Positions 1 through 8,529 of a stretch of DNA of 64,000 bases are shown here, piece after piece. The stretch's first letter is position 1; each line of letters starts with the position of its first letter. Both the position numbers and the translations under genes were made by a program. The stretch comes from JANSWY01 sp965243755 (lineage in GTDB: Bacteria; Bacteroidota; Bacteroidia; Cytophagales; Cyclobacteriaceae). The stretch spans positions 62,001-126,000 of the forward strand of contig CBDEVW010000001.1 in assembly GCA_965243755.1 (NCBI GenBank). The letters are read 5' to 3'. The notes beneath the pieces are model-generated. The model did not search any database. It worked only from the letters and a program-made list of their open reading frames with translations, and was not told where the DNA came from.

Positions 1-1
1 T

Positions 2-697
2 TGGAGGAACAACAGTGGTTGGTCTAAAGCATTTTCAATTGACTATTCTACTGGTCGAATTGGAATTGGAACGATGACTCCTACAATGCAATTGGACGTT
101 AATGGAAGTGCTAGAATAGGAAATCTGGATAATCGTCAATATTTAAAAATTTCTTCCACTGAATGGCCGGAAGTACGTTTCGAAACACCAAGCAGCGATG
201 AACAAATACGACTTGGAGTAGCTCATTCGAATCACACTGGTTTTGGAATCGAAGCAGGGGATTTCTACGTTTACACACAAACTGTTGGACAAATGCCTTT
301 TATTCTAAGAAAAAATGGAGATTTAAGATTTAACTTAAAAGGTGGAAGTGTCGGAATAGGAACAGCTACAACTGGCTCTCACAAATTAGCAGTTGAAGGC
401 TCAATTGGAGCGAGAGAAATTAAAGTAACAGCAAGTGGATGGTCAGATTTTGTATTTAAAAAGGACTACAAACTACCAACACTTGAAGAGGTAGAGGAAC
501 ACATTAATGAAAATGGACATCTCCCTGAAATTCCAAATGAAGCAGAAGTCAAGGAGAACGGAATCAATCTCGGGGAGATGAACGCTAAACTGCTCCAAAA
601 AATTGAGGAGCTAACACTTTACATGATAGACTTGAACAAGCAGGTCCAACAACTGAAAGTTGAAAACGAAGAACTTAAAAGCAAAATCGAAGACTAA
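2..697 (+). CDS. Tail-fibre/adhesin-like protein, C-terminal part (5' truncated by window)
   Basis: The frame is open to the left edge, so the gene starts outside the window; the ATG at 74 is internal. The visible part has an IGIGT..P...LDVNGSARIG motif, repeated more weakly near residues 115-135 (VGIGTAT...LAVEGSIGA). This type of repeat occurs in large Bacteroidota surface and phage-tail-like proteins. The last 45 residues form a charged heptad-like coiled coil (LQKIEELTLYMIDLNKQ...). Role unknown; surface attachment is a guess. An attC-like site follows 6 bases after the stop, so this is the first visible cassette. Confidence 0.7.
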   Translation, partial: WRNNSGWSKAFSIDYSTGRIGIGTMTPTMQLDVNGSARIGNLDNRQYLKISSTEWPEVRFETPSSDEQIRLGVAHSNHTGFGIEAGDFYVYTQTVGQMPFILRKNGDLRFNLKGGSVGIGTATTGSHKLAVEGSIGAREIKVTASGWSDFVFKKDYKLPTLEEVEEHINENGHLPEIPNEAEVKENGINLGEMNAKLLQKIEELTLYMIDLNKQVQQLKVENEELKSKIED

Positions 698-702
698 AAA
701 GA

Positions 703-783
703 TCATAACAAAATGTAAAAAGTCATAGCCGCGCAATGCCATTTCGCAAACCAAAGCTACGATTCTTACATAGGCGTTAGTCG
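703..783 (+). repeat. attC-like site 1 (compact, about 80 bp)
   Basis: Starts at CATAACA and ends at GGCG^TTAG (junction 776/777). Internal arms AGTCATAGC and GCTACGATT are nearly complementary, so the strand can fold as a hairpin. Its length is in the classical attC range. Confidence 0.75.
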
Positions 784-789
784 TAACTC

Positions 790-1299
790 ATGCCAAAACG
801 GAAAAAGAAACATAGGAAGCCTAAGGAAAAGAAATCCAGAGACTTTGTTTACTACGGATGCGGATTCTTGTTCCTCCTATTCTTTGTTTGGTTTTGGTAC
901 ACTTCCAATGAAGATATAACCCTAAGTGAACTTCGTACTTTCGAAGGTCAACTAGCCACTGAACTGGTGAAAAAATCTCATGGTGGGTCTAAGAAAAGTT
1001 ACTCTTTTGAGTTTAACCTGGTAGATCAACCCAAAGCATTCTCTATAGGATCCAACGCATATTCAATATTCAACTTCAAATCATTTAGAGATAACGAATC
1101 AGTTGGTTCTCACCTGATCCTTGAAGTCTTTAATGAACCCCAAAAAGATAAATGGGAAGTCGTAACTCTATCCTCAAAACAGCAAGATTACATCACTTTG
1201 CGACAGATGAATGATGCAAGAGAAACTGATAACGCAAGCTCATATCTATTCTTGGTAATTGGGATAGTGTGTATCATTGCAGCAATTCGTGGAAAATAA
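790..1299 (+). CDS. Small two-TM membrane protein, unknown function
   Basis: 169 residues. The N-terminus is very basic (Lys/Arg-rich, residues 1-18), followed by a TM helix at about 21-38, an extracytoplasmic domain, and a second TM helix near 151-166. No family recognised. The ATG lies 13 bases after the cassette junction. The cassette ends agree perfectly: TTAGTCGTA at 777-785 and TACGACTAA at 1302-1310. A decayed second copy of the 3' half lies at 5246-5427, so this cassette was present at least twice in the array. Confidence 0.7.
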   Translation: MPKRKKKHRKPKEKKSRDFVYYGCGFLFLLFFVWFWYTSNEDITLSELRTFEGQLATELVKKSHGGSKKSYSFEFNLVDQPKAFSIGSNAYSIFNFKSFRDNESVGSHLILEVFNEPQKDKWEVVTLSSKQQDYITLRQMNDARETDNASSYLFLVIGIVCIIAAIRGK

Positions 1300-1301
1300 A
1301 A

Positions 1302-1632
1302 TACGACTAACAAGCTGTGATAAGGTCATGCCCATGTTCTCTTATAGAATCAATGCCAGAATTCCCCCATCAGAGTCTCCTGCTAGGTACTCTGATGCTC
1401 CATACCATTCATGATTCTTAATATCACCCCCAAACACCCTTGTAATGTGTAAGGAAATCAGCTGGTGTACCCAACTCATAGAATTGAACTGATGAATGAT
1501 TATTTGATGTGTACAACGCCATACTCATGTAGCTTCTGACAGTTATAAAAATGTCGTAAACCCATTAGATTTGGAGTAAATATGAAATACAGATATAGAA
1601 CCCTAGGGTTCTATCTTCGGATGTTGGCTGCA
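1302..1632 (+). repeat. attC-like site 2, family C (about 330 bp)
   Basis: From TACGACTAACA to ATG^TTGGCTGC (junction 1623/1624). The body contains the hairpin CATCAGAGTC/ (G)ACTCTGATG and a tail close to the sites at 6163-6514 and 19734-20034. It fills the whole gap between the flanking genes; no other gene seen. Confidence 0.75.
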
Positions 1633-1682
1633 ATATGGGGCAACATCACAGATAACTAAATGATATTTTGAAATAAAATAAT

Positions 1683-2399
1683 ATGAAAAAGACTTTCTTA
1701 AACGGACTATGGATATTGTTCTCTTTGTTTTCAATGATCTCTTATGCGCAAGAAGTCAAGATAATCGATAAAAGTGATAATTCTAGTAAAGCCATAAATC
1801 CAGATGAGTTTTATTACATAGACAATCAATACGAACTACAAGATGAAATTTATGTTGCAACAATAAGTGGATACGTGACAAATTCAGGTAAATCGATATT
1901 GTCAAACTTATTCAATACACTTTGGCAAAAAGCTAATGAACTTGGTGCAAATTCATTTCGAATTGAAAATGTAAAAAAAGGGGTTGACACCATAGCAATT
2001 GAGATTTCAGTTTACAATCTAACTGATATTCAGTTTGATGAGGTAGTCAGGTTATATCCTACAAATATGGTTTATGTCATAGGAGACATAGATAAAAGTC
2101 AGACACCGAAGAAAATAAAATTCAATAATGAAAAGCTTGAACTGGCTCCAATGGAATTTATAGCATATCAAAATGAGATAGGGAAGGAGGCTATATTAAG
2201 TATTGGGGGATTTCTTGGTGCAAAAGTATGGATTAAAGGACGAGATAATAGATTGCCGGAATATTTATCGCTAAGTGGATTTGTGGTTGGGCCAGGTAGA
2301 CACGGTGAGATTGGCTTAAGTTTTAATACTGGTAGAATTTATCCGGTTGATTTGAATTTCGGACTGTTTTTAATAAACGTATTGACAGAAAAGAAATAA
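1683..2399 (+). CDS. Secreted protein of unknown function
   Basis: 238 residues with a clear signal peptide (residues 1-22, ending SYAQ), so exported to the periplasm or envelope. No domain recognised. The middle contains a Gly/Ala stretch (ELGANSFRIENV) that resembles small BON/YjfN-like secreted folds, but this is weak. Cassette ends pair 11/12: TTGGCTGCAATA at 1624 and TACTGCAGCCAA at 2401. The start at 1683 is preceded by an AT-rich leader typical of this phylum. Confidence 0.7.
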   Translation: MKKTFLNGLWILFSLFSMISYAQEVKIIDKSDNSSKAINPDEFYYIDNQYELQDEIYVATISGYVTNSGKSILSNLFNTLWQKANELGANSFRIENVKKGVDTIAIEISVYNLTDIQFDEVVRLYPTNMVYVIGDIDKSQTPKKIKFNNEKLELAPMEFIAYQNEIGKEAILSIGGFLGAKVWIKGRDNRLPEYLSLSGFVVGPGRHGEIGLSFNTGRIYPVDLNFGLFLINVLTEKK

Positions 2400-2400
2400 A

Positions 2401-2600
2401 TACTGCAGCCAACAGCGGCTATAATTAATGCTGCCTTAAACTAGAGTCAAACTTTTAGATTTAAAACCCGCCAAGCCTCTGTTTTAATACTTTTTGCAGT
2501 AATTTAAGCATGAAAACAGGCTAGGCTAGCAAGAGTAGAAAAAGAAAGCTTAGCCCTTCTGAAACCGCACTAATCATAGCCGCAGACGTTACCTGCAAGC
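2401..2600 (+). repeat. attC-like site 3
   Basis: From CAGCCAACAG to CAGACG^TTACCTGC (junction 2588/2589). AACAGCGGCTATAATTA near the left end pairs with TAATCATAGCCGC near the right end, giving a long hairpin. Confidence 0.75.
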
Positions 2601-2612
2601 TAAACCGCAAAA

Positions 2613-3410
2613 ATGAACGAAACAGAAAATAATACAGAGAATTTAACAGAAGATATTAAACTATATTCTTCAAAAGCTATAGGTGGAGCCACATTTTTGG
2701 GTGGACCACTTGCAGCGGGTTATATGATTGGAGAAAATTTCAAAGCATTAGACAAACCAAATGAAGGAAGAAATTCACTGATTATTGGAATTGTATCAAC
2801 GATAGTACTTTTTTCTGGAATATTTATGATTCCAGAAAACATACTTGATAAAATTCCAAGGCAACTAATCCCACTAATTTATACAGGAATTATTTGGGGA
2901 ATTGTTGAGTGGAAACAGGGAGAAATTCTTAAATCTCATAAAGAAAATGGAAATCCTTTTTTTTCGGGTTGGAGGGCTGCCGGAATCGGATTTATTTCAC
3001 TTATAATAATGTCGATTGGTATATTTGGATATGTATTTTTCGAAATGAATAATGAAATATATGACAGATATGATACTGAATTAAGTGTGTTTTTAAAAAA
3101 CGAAGAAGAAACCCTTGTTTTCTATGACCACTTAAATACCGAAACAAACTACTCGTTAATCAAAGAACTGGAAAACACCACGATACCTAAATGGAAAGAA
3201 AATATTTCAATTATAAAAAAAACTAACAATTTTCAAGACTTACCAACCGAATTAGCCAAACAAAATGAAATACTTTTAAAATATTCGGAATTAAGAATTG
3301 AGGCTTTTGAATTGTTTAAAAAAGCTATTGAAGAAGAGACAGATAAATATTCATATGAATTAGAGAAAATACATAAAGAGATTGATGAACAACTTAAGAA
3401 ATTGAATTAA
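2613..3410 (+). CDS. Membrane protein with C-terminal helical domain
   Basis: 265 residues. Three or four TM segments lie between residues 22 and 145, after a soluble, Glu/Asn-rich N-terminus. The last 110 residues are Glu/Lys-rich and predicted helical, probably a coiled coil. No known family recognised; similar layouts occur in hypothetical proteins of flavobacteria. Cassette ends pair 9/12 (TTACCTGCAAGC at 2589; CCAGCTGGTAA around 3415-3424). Confidence 0.7.
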   Translation: MNETENNTENLTEDIKLYSSKAIGGATFLGGPLAAGYMIGENFKALDKPNEGRNSLIIGIVSTIVLFSGIFMIPENILDKIPRQLIPLIYTGIIWGIVEWKQGEILKSHKENGNPFFSGWRAAGIGFISLIIMSIGIFGYVFFEMNNEIYDRYDTELSVFLKNEEETLVFYDHLNTETNYSLIKELENTTIPKWKENISIIKKTNNFQDLPTELAKQNEILLKYSELRIEAFELFKKAIEEETDKYSYELEKIHKEIDEQLKKLN

Positions 3411-3412
3411 AA

Positions 3413-3631
3413 GGCCAGCTGGTAACAATGGCTATAAACAATTGGGGCGAAAGTGATAAAATCGAGCTGCTGGAGCAAAAAATATCTCAACTCGAATACC
3501 AATAACATAATCATAACAGGCACTAAAATCCATAGGCTGACCGAGGTATTTGAAAAGGTATTTGGACTTGATACTTCGGAACATTTTTGAAAGGGTATGC
3601 CTACTGATTTTAGCTGGTCGTTACATTCCAC
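3413..3631 (+). repeat. attC-like site 4
   Basis: From CAGCTGGTAACA to TAGCTGGTCG^TTACATTCC (junction 3620/3621). TAAC..GCTATAAA near the left end is complementary in part to TTTTAGC..GTTA near the right end. Confidence 0.7.
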
Positions 3632-3650
3632 TACTGCGGAACGGATATTC

Positions 3651-3872
3651 ATGAAGATCATTAAAGAACTTTTATTATTGGCAGCTTTTCTGTTCACAGG
3701 ATTCTTATCAACAATGTATTTTTGGCTCCTGTGGGACAAGATTCAACGACCGAACTTCAAAAACATGAACAACGAGGAAGCAGTTTGGTTTGGACTACTA
3801 GCATTGGTTTTTGTAACGATGGATTTTTTCATAGTTCGCAGATGGATATTGAAATTTCGAGTTAACTCATGA
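3651..3872 (+). CDS. Small two-TM membrane protein
   Basis: 73 residues from the ATG at 3651; an upstream ATG at 3597 lies inside the attC-like site and is rejected. Hydrophobic helices at about 6-27 and 44-62, separated by a short polar loop. Its stop overlaps the next start (ATGA at 3869), so the two are translationally coupled and share one cassette. Cassette ends pair 10/11 (TTACATTCCAC at 3621; GGAATGTAA at 4101). Confidence 0.6.
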   Translation: MKIIKELLLLAAFLFTGFLSTMYFWLLWDKIQRPNFKNMNNEEAVWFGLLALVFVTMDFFIVRRWILKFRVNS

Positions 3873-4096
3873 ACAAGAAGTCTGTCCTAATAATATCAAT
3901 TGTCATAACAGTTATTGTTGGCTATTTCATACTAACTCCTCCGAGCTTTTTCAACTTTCTGCCATTTGCAATTCATGAGAACTTTTTAAGGAATACCTCA
4001 ATTAGCGAACATCATTTCATTATAGCATTTGATCTAACTTTTTTGGCAATATTCTTCCTAACTCTAAAGAACATTCTGAAGCGCAGAAGAAAGTAA
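3869..4096 (+). CDS. Small two-TM membrane protein, second gene of cassette
   Basis: 75 residues, with TM helices at about 5-22 and 50-68 and a basic C-terminus (KRRRK). Overlaps the preceding stop by four bases, so probably a partner of it. No family recognised. The stop comes two bases before the trailing attC-like box. Confidence 0.6.
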   Translation: MNKKSVLIISIVITVIVGYFILTPPSFFNFLPFAIHENFLRNTSISEHHFIIAFDLTFLAIFFLTLKNILKRRRK

Positions 4097-4097
4097 G

Positions 4098-4410
4098 GCG
4101 GAATGTAACAGACGCTGATCGGGCTATGTGCTTTCTGGCTGGTTTCAGTGCAACACGACCGTGAATCTGCCGTTGAGAAACGGCAGTGCTTTCTACTATC
4201 TTTTGCTCGCAGGATTTTTAGACTTTTAGAACCTGCCTATGACGGCAGGCAGGCGTTGTGAGCTTCCCCTTGCCGGTCGCGACAGATTCACTCATACACT
4301 TTTCCATGCGCTCTTCCCCTCGTGATCTAAAGATTCACTACTTTAGTGCTTTTCACTAGCTGCGGACCGGGTCGCGTAGACCTACGCCCGATAGCTGGTC
4401 GTCGTGCATC
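4098..4410 (+). repeat. attC-like site 5, family B (about 310 bp)
   Basis: From GGCGGAATGTAACA to TAGCTGGTCG^TCGTGC (junction 4401/4402; the usual TTR is TCG here). GCTGATCGGGC near the left pairs with GCCCGATAGC near the right. The inner part has CCTGCC..GGCAGG. The right half (CTCTTCCCCTCGTG...) recurs at 9480, 21510 and 31340. Confidence 0.75.
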
Positions 4411-4423
4411 ACAGATTAACCGA

Positions 4424-5236
4424 ATGAATAAAACCATATCCGTTACTACAAGTAAGAAAATTTACATTATCATAAGCATCGTATGTGTTGCGTCGAGTAT
4501 CGTTCTTTTTCCAAATGAAGAACTTGGAAATACGGAGGACAAAATACTAGGAATCGGGCTACTTGTATTGTATTTATTTTTGGTGGCATTGTCCTTCGCT
4601 GGAAAGGTTTCTGCAAAATGGATATTGACTGCAGTTGTCTCTGAATTTGGAATAATCTTTTTGTCAGCTGGTTTTCAAATATCTTCAATTAACTTCATCT
4701 TCTTAGGACTCATTTTTCTAACTACTGCAGCAATACCTCATATATTTAAACCACAAACGGAACCAAAGAAATCAAGTAGGAAACTGGTGAAAATTGAAGG
4801 TGAAACTAACATTCATGGTCAATACGAAATTCCTATGTTGACTGAGAGATTTAAAGCGTTTCTTATTGACTTGCTGATTGTATTAAATATCACAACATTC
4901 TTTAACAAGATTTTTATTTTGTTCGATTCTTCTAATGATGAATACTCTTTGCAAACATATATTATCATACTGTTGATATATGAAGTGTCATTAACCACTC
5001 ATTCCCATACTTTAGGTCAATACGCAATGAATTATAGAATAACAAAATTCATGGAGCCAACTCAGAAAATAAGTATCATTCAAGCCATCATAAGAACTCT
5101 ATCAAAGTACCTCCTTGGTATTGGCACATTATCAGCTATTGCAGCTGCAGTTTCGAAAAAACAAAGAGCCTTGCATGACTTAATCTCAAGAACAATAGCA
5201 ATTGGCACTAAAAACGATGCACAACATTCAGTATAG
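4424..5236 (+). CDS. RDD family membrane protein
   Basis: 270 residues from the ATG at 4424; the longer frame to 4346 runs back into the attC-like site. Four TM helices lie in residues 8-105. A C-terminal RDD domain (about 135-265) shows the conserved Arg and Asp in LTERFKAFLIDLL, then TLGQYAMNYRI and a final ALHDLISRT. RDD proteins are inner-membrane proteins, some linked to ion exchange or stress, but the substrate here is unknown. Cassette ends pair 8/9 (TCGTGCATC at 4402; GATGCACAA at 5216), overlapping the stop region. Confidence 0.8.
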   Translation: MNKTISVTTSKKIYIIISIVCVASSIVLFPNEELGNTEDKILGIGLLVLYLFLVALSFAGKVSAKWILTAVVSEFGIIFLSAGFQISSINFIFLGLIFLTTAAIPHIFKPQTEPKKSSRKLVKIEGETNIHGQYEIPMLTERFKAFLIDLLIVLNITTFFNKIFILFDSSNDEYSLQTYIIILLIYEVSLTTHSHTLGQYAMNYRITKFMEPTQKISIIQAIIRTLSKYLLGIGTLSAIAAAVSKKQRALHDLISRTIAIGTKNDAQHSV

Positions 5237-5245
5237 TATCATGGC

Positions 5246-5427
5246 GAATCAGTTGGTTCTCAACTGACCCTTCAGGTCTTTCATGAAACACAGAACGACA
5301 ATTGGAAAGTCGTAACGCTATCATCAGAACAACGAGACTACATCACTTTGCGGCAGATGAACGATGCAAGAGAAACTGCCTAATCATTGGAATAGTATGC
5401 GTCATTGCAGGAATTCGCGAAAAATGA
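5246..5427 (+). pseudogene. Truncated second copy of the 790-1299 gene
   Basis: About 180 bases closely match the 3' third of the 790-1299 gene. The frame from 5246 reads ESVGS.LTLQVF... then YITLRQMNDARET. A deletion with frame change follows and the tail resumes as IIGIVCVIAGIR. Its cassette box TACGACTAA (5430-5438) is identical to that of the intact copy. It is joined directly to the box of the RDD cassette (5216-5224), so the RDD site body and the 5' part of this copy were lost in one deletion. Confidence 0.85.
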
Positions 5428-5429
5428 AA

Positions 5430-5667
5430 TACGACTAACAATCGGTATGCGCGAATGACCAACTGAGCTATTGACACTTCCGTGGAATTCGACCGTTTCA
5501 TTGCCCATTCTACTGGCTCCTGAGCTTTGGAGACATCATTCTTTCTGGCCTTTATCTTGTATAACGAATTTCCTCTAGCCGACACTTGTGGTGGTTAGGC
5601 AGTTTCACTACATTAGCTCTTTTTAGTAAGGGTATGGCCACTCGCCATATCTGATCGTTGTAGCTCG
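5430..5667 (+). repeat. attC-like site 6, family E
   Basis: From TACGACTAACAATCGG to CTGATCG^TTGTAGC (junction 5657/5658). The body (CCCATTCT.CTGGCT, CACTACATTAGC) matches the site at 15193-15431. Confidence 0.7.
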
Positions 5668-5677
5668 TGAGACTCAA

Positions 5678-6184
5678 ATGGAAAGTATAAGATTTAAAAT
5701 TGATCCGAATCGGTTTGACGAAATCAAACGGAAAACCCTGAGACGAATTGCTAAAATAGGACTCCCCTCTGCAATTATTCCTTGGCTCCTTATTGCCGCA
5801 AGTGGAACGTATGACGGCATAAAAGATCCTATGATGCTGATAATTGTAATTGGTGGAACTTTACTGGTGGTTGGATTCAGTTTCTGGATTGGTTCGAAAC
5901 AAGCAATGTCTAACAATCGAAGTTTGCAAATTGAACTTAACGCTGAAGGAGTGCAGCGCATAATGCAAGGCATAAATTTCATAACAATCCCATGGACAAG
6001 GCTAGAGACAGATTATTCCAAAACTGGAGAACTCATACTTATCGATAAAAATGTCAACAGCATAATTAGATGGTGGAATGGCAAAGGGAAAATTCTAGTA
6101 CCGAATGAACTAGAGAATTATGACAAATTTGAGGAGATAATTAATCGAATGAAGAACGAAAACGAGCTACAACATCGTCGATGA
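5678..6184 (+). CDS. Two-TM protein with PH-like/YcxB-like C-terminal part
   Basis: 168 residues. Two TM helices at about 27-45 and 52-75; the C-terminal 85 residues look like a small beta-rich domain (LNAEGVQ..., IPWTRLE, LVPNEL...) of the kind found after two helices in YcxB/PH-like proteins. That assignment is from pattern only. The last codons overlap the cassette box CGAGCTACAA (6163-6172), which pairs 10/10 with the cassette start TTGTAGCTCG (5658). Confidence 0.65.
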   Translation: MESIRFKIDPNRFDEIKRKTLRRIAKIGLPSAIIPWLLIAASGTYDGIKDPMMLIIVIGGTLLVVGFSFWIGSKQAMSNNRSLQIELNAEGVQRIMQGINFITIPWTRLETDYSKTGELILIDKNVNSIIRWWNGKGKILVPNELENYDKFEEIINRMKNENELQHRR

Positions 6185-6514
6185 TCCCATGGCAGTTCTG
6201 AGCAGTCCGAGGATTTTGTGCATTCTGATTACTCCGGGAAAAACCTCCGATTTTCCCATGCATCTGTTCCCATCAGCGTCTCCTGAAAGGGACTCTGATG
6301 CTCTATGCCTTTCATGATTCTTAATATCACCCCAAACATCCTTGTAATGGGTAAGGAAATCAACTGGCATACCCAACTCATAGCATTGAGCAGATGAATG
6401 ATTGTATGCAGCTTCTGACAGTTTAAAAAATGTCGTAAACCCATTAGATTTGGAGTAAATATGAAATACAGATATAGAACCCTGGGGTTCTATATTCGGG
6501 TGTTGTAGTGCATG
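6163..6514 (+). repeat. attC-like site 7, family C (about 350 bp)
   Basis: From CGAGCTACAACA (inside the upstream gene end) to CGGGTG^TTGTAGTG (junction 6502/6503). Shares the hairpin CTCCTGAAAGGGACTCTGATG and the right-hand tail with sites 1302 and 19734. No other gene lies in this gap. Confidence 0.75.
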
Positions 6515-6522
6515 AGCCGAGA

Positions 6523-7278
6523 ATGAAAATACTCAAATATACCTTTTCAGCTTTGTTAATCTTATGGGGTCTGTTGATCGCATTGACGAAATTATTCTCC
6601 GTTGGACTTCACTTCCCTTTTTTGACGGTCGTAACAATTTTCGCTATCATCTCTGGAATTACCAAGAATGGAAAATCGAATTTAATCTTCTTCATTGCAT
6701 CTTGCCTATGGATTTTATTCAGTGCAGAAACAGTTGGATTTGTGTTGTTCTTTGATCCTGGAAATTATCAGAGAATGTTGGCGGGTATAATTCCACTCCT
6801 ATTAAGCTCTGGAGTTCTATTATCTATTGCATATCAGTTCAACCTAGCAAATACATTCCTTAAGAAACTCATGTGGATTCCTCTTTTAGTTGTAGTCGGA
6901 ATTGGATCCTATGTGCATAAAACAACTCTTGAAGAGGTCAATTGCTGGTATTATTTCGAACAAGGGAATTCATATGAAGTACTATTCGCTGAAACACCAG
7001 AACGTACTTTTAAAGTCGAACTATCCTCTATCGAACTGAAAGAAGAAGTAAAGGCAGAAGCTTTACAGTACCAAGGGCGGAACGGCTATTATTGTCCTGA
7101 AACAAAGGTTTGGGTAGTGACAAGGTTTGGGGAAATTGTTGCAGCTAAAATAATGTCCTTTAGGAATAGTGAAATAAATAAAAAGGTAACTTTCAGTGAG
7201 CCAACGTCAATTCCTTTGGACAAAGTCAAAGGCAAACTGGAAATTCTCAAACCGTTTATGTTAAAACTCTGGAATTAA
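6523..7278 (+). CDS. Multi-TM membrane protein of unknown function
   Basis: 251 residues from the ATG at 6523; a GTG at 6508 lies at the site edge. Four to five TM helices occur in residues 1-135, then a soluble domain of about 110 residues. No family recognised. Cassette ends pair 9/9 (TTGTAGTGC at 6503; GCACTACAA at 7284). Confidence 0.7.
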   Translation: MKILKYTFSALLILWGLLIALTKLFSVGLHFPFLTVVTIFAIISGITKNGKSNLIFFIASCLWILFSAETVGFVLFFDPGNYQRMLAGIIPLLLSSGVLLSIAYQFNLANTFLKKLMWIPLLVVVGIGSYVHKTTLEEVNCWYYFEQGNSYEVLFAETPERTFKVELSSIELKEEVKAEALQYQGRNGYYCPETKVWVVTRFGEIVAAKIMSFRNSEINKKVTFSEPTSIPLDKVKGKLEILKPFMLKLWN

Positions 7279-7283
7279 AGAAC

Positions 7284-7453
7284 GCACTACAACATATGCT
7301 ATGAATGAATGGGGTTTCATCGGTCAGGATAGTTTCGTGGGGATTGGAAAGTCCGCCACAAGTTTTAAATTTAAATCAGGACGTGGCTATGTGCGAGACG
7401 AGAGGTTAGTGCTGTCTAATCCCCACTTATCATAGCTGGTCGTTGTGGTGCAT
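7284..7453 (+). repeat. attC-like site 8, family A (about 170 bp, type copy)
   Basis: From GCACTACAACA to TAGCTGGTCG^TTGTGG (junction 7442/7443). The left arm GCTATGAATGAATGGGG pairs with the right arm CCCCACTTATCATAGC. The centre has GGAAAGTCCGCCACAAG and the palindrome TAAATTTA. The same body recurs at 10154, 11971, 12893, 13892 and 27350. Confidence 0.8.
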
Positions 7454-7465
7454 TTGACTAACAAA

Positions 7466-8461
7466 ATGAAAGTAACAAGCGAACCGAACGTAGTTCAAAT
7501 TTTTGTGGTCCTCGTCGCAGGTGGACTGTTCTTCATTCTACTTGGAACATTCATGATTTTTATGGTTGCTCCAGACAATCCGCTGAACAAACAACTTGTA
7601 TTAACGGCAACTGGACTAGGATTATATGCTTTTGCAATTGCAGCGGTAGTTAACTATTTCAAATCAACACCACAAGTTATAATAACCCTTGACGAACTCC
7701 GAATCAAGCATATTTATAAGTCCGAAATAATAAAGTCAGATGATATTTCAGAGGTTTTGCTGAATCAAAAATCGCCTTACAAATTCTTGTATGTAAGAAT
7801 GCCAATGGAATCAACAATAGTCAACTTAAAGGATGGATCATCAAGAATTTTTTGGGATTTCTATTACGATGGATTTGGAAGAGTCAAGAACGCCTTAAAT
7901 CTATCAATTGACCCCAACAAACATGAGAAACTAGAAGAACTTCGTACCAAGAGCAAAGCGATTGTCAAACCAATAGACAGAAGAAAGTTGGCAACTGAGA
8001 ATTTCATTGATTTTAAAGGGAATAGGATTTTCAATTTCTATGGATTGGTCTTGTCCGTTTTCTTGGGATTCATGCTCTACAGCATGAACGAAGAAAACAT
8101 GATACGAGGAATTGTGATTTTTACGCTCTTTCTTGGTCTATCTGGATATCATCTACATTACTTCAGATTGTCCGACAACTACTTTCAAGTAAGAAACTTT
8201 ATCTGGTTCTGGAAAGCCAAGACCTATCGAATTGAAGATATTCAGGAAATCATACATGAACATCCTCATAAAATACCAGAATCGTTAAGAATTAGACTTA
8301 AGAACTTTCAAACCAGCAACTTACAACCCGCAGGTAGCTATCGAGCTAAACACTGGAAGGAACTCTTCAAACACCTACGAAGGCTTAATGTAAAAATTCG
8401 GAGCGAATATTATGACGAAAACAGCACCACAACAAGCGCTAAAAATGAATATGCGAACTGA
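7466..8461 (+). CDS. Membrane protein with two TM-pair/PH-like modules
   Basis: 331 residues; the ATG at 7466 is chosen over GTG at 7445, which sits in the cassette box. TM pairs lie at about 10-35/42-60 and 190-210/216-235. Each pair is followed by a beta-rich segment with a basic/aromatic pattern (LDELRIKHIYKSEII, LSDNYFQVRNFIWFW), which suggests an internal duplication. No family assigned. Cassette ends pair 9/9: TTGTGGTGC at 7443 and GCACCACAA at 8424, the latter within the coding end. Confidence 0.65.
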   Translation: MKVTSEPNVVQIFVVLVAGGLFFILLGTFMIFMVAPDNPLNKQLVLTATGLGLYAFAIAAVVNYFKSTPQVIITLDELRIKHIYKSEIIKSDDISEVLLNQKSPYKFLYVRMPMESTIVNLKDGSSRIFWDFYYDGFGRVKNALNLSIDPNKHEKLEELRTKSKAIVKPIDRRKLATENFIDFKGNRIFNFYGLVLSVFLGFMLYSMNEENMIRGIVIFTLFLGLSGYHLHYFRLSDNYFQVRNFIWFWKAKTYRIEDIQEIIHEHPHKIPESLRIRLKNFQTSNLQPAGSYRAKHWKELFKHLRRLNVKIRSEYYDENSTTTSAKNEYAN

Positions 8462-8515
8462 GCACTGGAAAGGTATTGGGGCGCATACTCATTTTAGCTA
8501 GACATTATGGGCTAT
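8424..8515 (+). repeat. attC-like site 9, family G (about 92 bp)
   Basis: From GCACCACAACA to TAGCTAGACA^TTATGGG (junction 8504/8505; A replaces the usual G). CTAAAAATGAATATGCG and CGCATACTCATTTTAG form an almost perfect stem, the clearest hairpin in the array. A relative lies at 37505-37621. Confidence 0.8.
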
Positions 8516-8529
8516 TGATGCAATTGCCA

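Noticed and set aside
5343..5585. - strand frame over the truncated duplicate
   Set aside because: Covers pseudogene and site sequence; no support.
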